From: Trebonia sp.
Lineage (GTDB): Bacteria > Actinomycetota > Actinomycetes > Streptosporangiales > Streptosporangiaceae
Length of the DNA: 5,719 nt
Assembly (NCBI GenBank): GCA_030043595.1
Contig: JASHXJ010000433.1
Location: 1-5,719, forward strand
Reading direction: 5' to 3'
Program-made: the position numbers and the translations under genes
Shown: positions 5,361-5,719 of the stretch, piece by piece
How positions within the stretch are numbered: position 1 is the stretch's first letter
Layout: every line of letters starts with the position of its first letter
The notes under the pieces: generated by a model
Told to the model about the DNA's origin: nothing
The model's input: only the letters and a program-made list of their open reading frames with translations
Database searches by the model: none

Positions 5361-5719
5361 CAGGACTCTCCGTCGCGCAGGGATCTATCACCCGGCCCGC
5401 GCCTGCGGGGACGACCGTGCCTGCCCCCTCGGTGCGAATGCCGTTCCATCGGCGCCGCGGGCTGCGGAGGGTTCTCCGGCGCGGCAGGCTGCGGGCCACT
5501 TTCCCACGCGGCTTGCCCCCCGGTCTGGCGGACCGGCTGCGGGCCGGTCTGCCACGCGGCTTGCCCGCCGGTCTGCCGAGTGGGCTGCGGGCCGGTCTGC
5601 CAGGCGGCTTGCCCGCCGGTCTGCCGAGTGGGCTGCGGGCCGGTCTGCCGGGCCGGCTGGGGTCCGGTCTGCCACGCGGCTTGCCCGCCGGTCTGCCGAG
5701 TGGGCTGCGGGCCGGTCTG
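5360..5719 (-). CDS. C-terminal tail of a large protein, probably a family 2 glycosyltransferase; 5' end beyond the window
   Basis: The last 119 codons of a gene entering from the right edge, ending TGA at 5362-5360. No catalytic domain lies in the window. The visible part is an array of 8-residue units, QTGPQPTR and QTGGQAAW, then a Pro/Ala stretch, then a basic end (HRGGRHGRPRRRGPGDRS). The frame is chosen because it is open from the window edge, stops exactly at the DUF5719 start (TGATG), and has higher third-position GC than the other open frames through the repeat. The glycosyltransferase call rests only on recalled synteny: in actinobacteria a large membrane glycosyltransferase usually precedes DUF5719. 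The basic, repetitive tail is probably cytoplasmic and disordered. Confidence is high that this is coding, low for the product name. Confidence 0.6.
   Translation of the reverse strand, partial: QTGPQPTRQTGGQAAWQTGPQPARQTGPQPTRQTGGQAAWQTGPQPTRQTGGQAAWQTGPQPVRQTGGQAAWESGPQPAAPENPPQPAAPMERHSHRGGRHGRPRRRGPGDRSLRDGES
5480..5719 (-). repeat. 24-bp coding tandem repeat array, ten units
   Basis: On the minus strand from 5719 downward, ten consecutive 24-bp units follow each other without spacers; the last (5503-5480) is degenerate. Two unit types occur: P-type (Gln-Thr-Gly-Pro-Gln-Pro-x-Arg; units 1, 3, 4, 6, 8) and W-type (Gln-Thr-Gly-Gly-Gln-Ala-Ala-Trp; units 2, 5, 7, 9). P and W alternate as a 48-bp higher-order repeat except at units 3-4. 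Units 1, 4 and 6 are identical in sequence, and units 2 and 7 also; unit 5 differs from 2 and 7 at one base. The array runs into the window edge. Confidence 0.92.

Noticed and set aside
5388..5675. 95-codon minus-strand open frame rich in Ala/Asp/Arg/Pro through the repeat
   Set aside because: Same repeat read in another frame. Its third-position GC is lower, and it does not connect to the DUF5719 start as the chosen frame does.
5480..5719. CRISPR-like array of regularly spaced repeats
   Set aside because: Units are contiguous with no unique spacers, their length is a multiple of three, and they are translated in a frame that ends exactly at the next gene's start. It is a coding tandem repeat.

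Overview
The window is very GC-rich, with strong G/C bias at third codon positions, GTG starts and short or overlapping gene junctions. This points to an actinobacterium. The gene set (DUF3499, a zincin-fold 'metallopeptidase' on the opposite strand, a DUF5719 exported protein, Trm112 and a TobH-like SIS protein) is the conserved actinobacterial block that I recall flanking mannose activation genes in Streptomyces and Mycobacterium. I cannot name the genus.

Layout from right to left, following the mostly minus-strand transcription. The window opens at 5719 inside the C-terminal tail of a large protein, probably a glycosyltransferase by synteny. Its tail is a tandem array of 8-residue units (24 bp), and it ends in a TGATG overlap with the next gene. 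That gene (5360-3756) encodes a membrane-anchored DUF5719 protein with an Ala/Ser/Thr/Pro stalk and an extracytoplasmic beta-rich domain. It meets tail-to-tail, 6 bp apart, a plus-strand gene (3267-3749) for a zincin-like protein that has lost both histidines of HExxH. A 264-bp intergenic region (3003-3266) separates that gene from the divergent minus-strand run: DUF3499 (3002-2538), Trm112 (2469-2266), a SIS-domain phosphosugar isomerase-like protein (2269-1055, GTGA overlap with Trm112) and a cation diffusion facilitator (1047 to beyond position 1), whose tail is again a tandem repeat.

The genes most likely contribute to sugar-phosphate and cell-envelope metabolism (SIS protein, glycosyltransferase, DUF5719), zinc-binding accessory functions (Trm112, DUF3499) and metal export (CDF). 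Two expected neighbours are missing. No phosphomannomutase (manB) lies in the 68-bp gap between DUF3499 and Trm112, and no mannose-6-phosphate isomerase (manA) lies in the 7-bp gap between the SIS gene and the CDF gene.

No mobile element, tRNA, rRNA or CRISPR array is visible. The most distinctive features are the in-frame repeat tails on three of the proteins, and the two enzyme-like proteins with altered catalytic residues. No gap between genes exceeds 300 bases.
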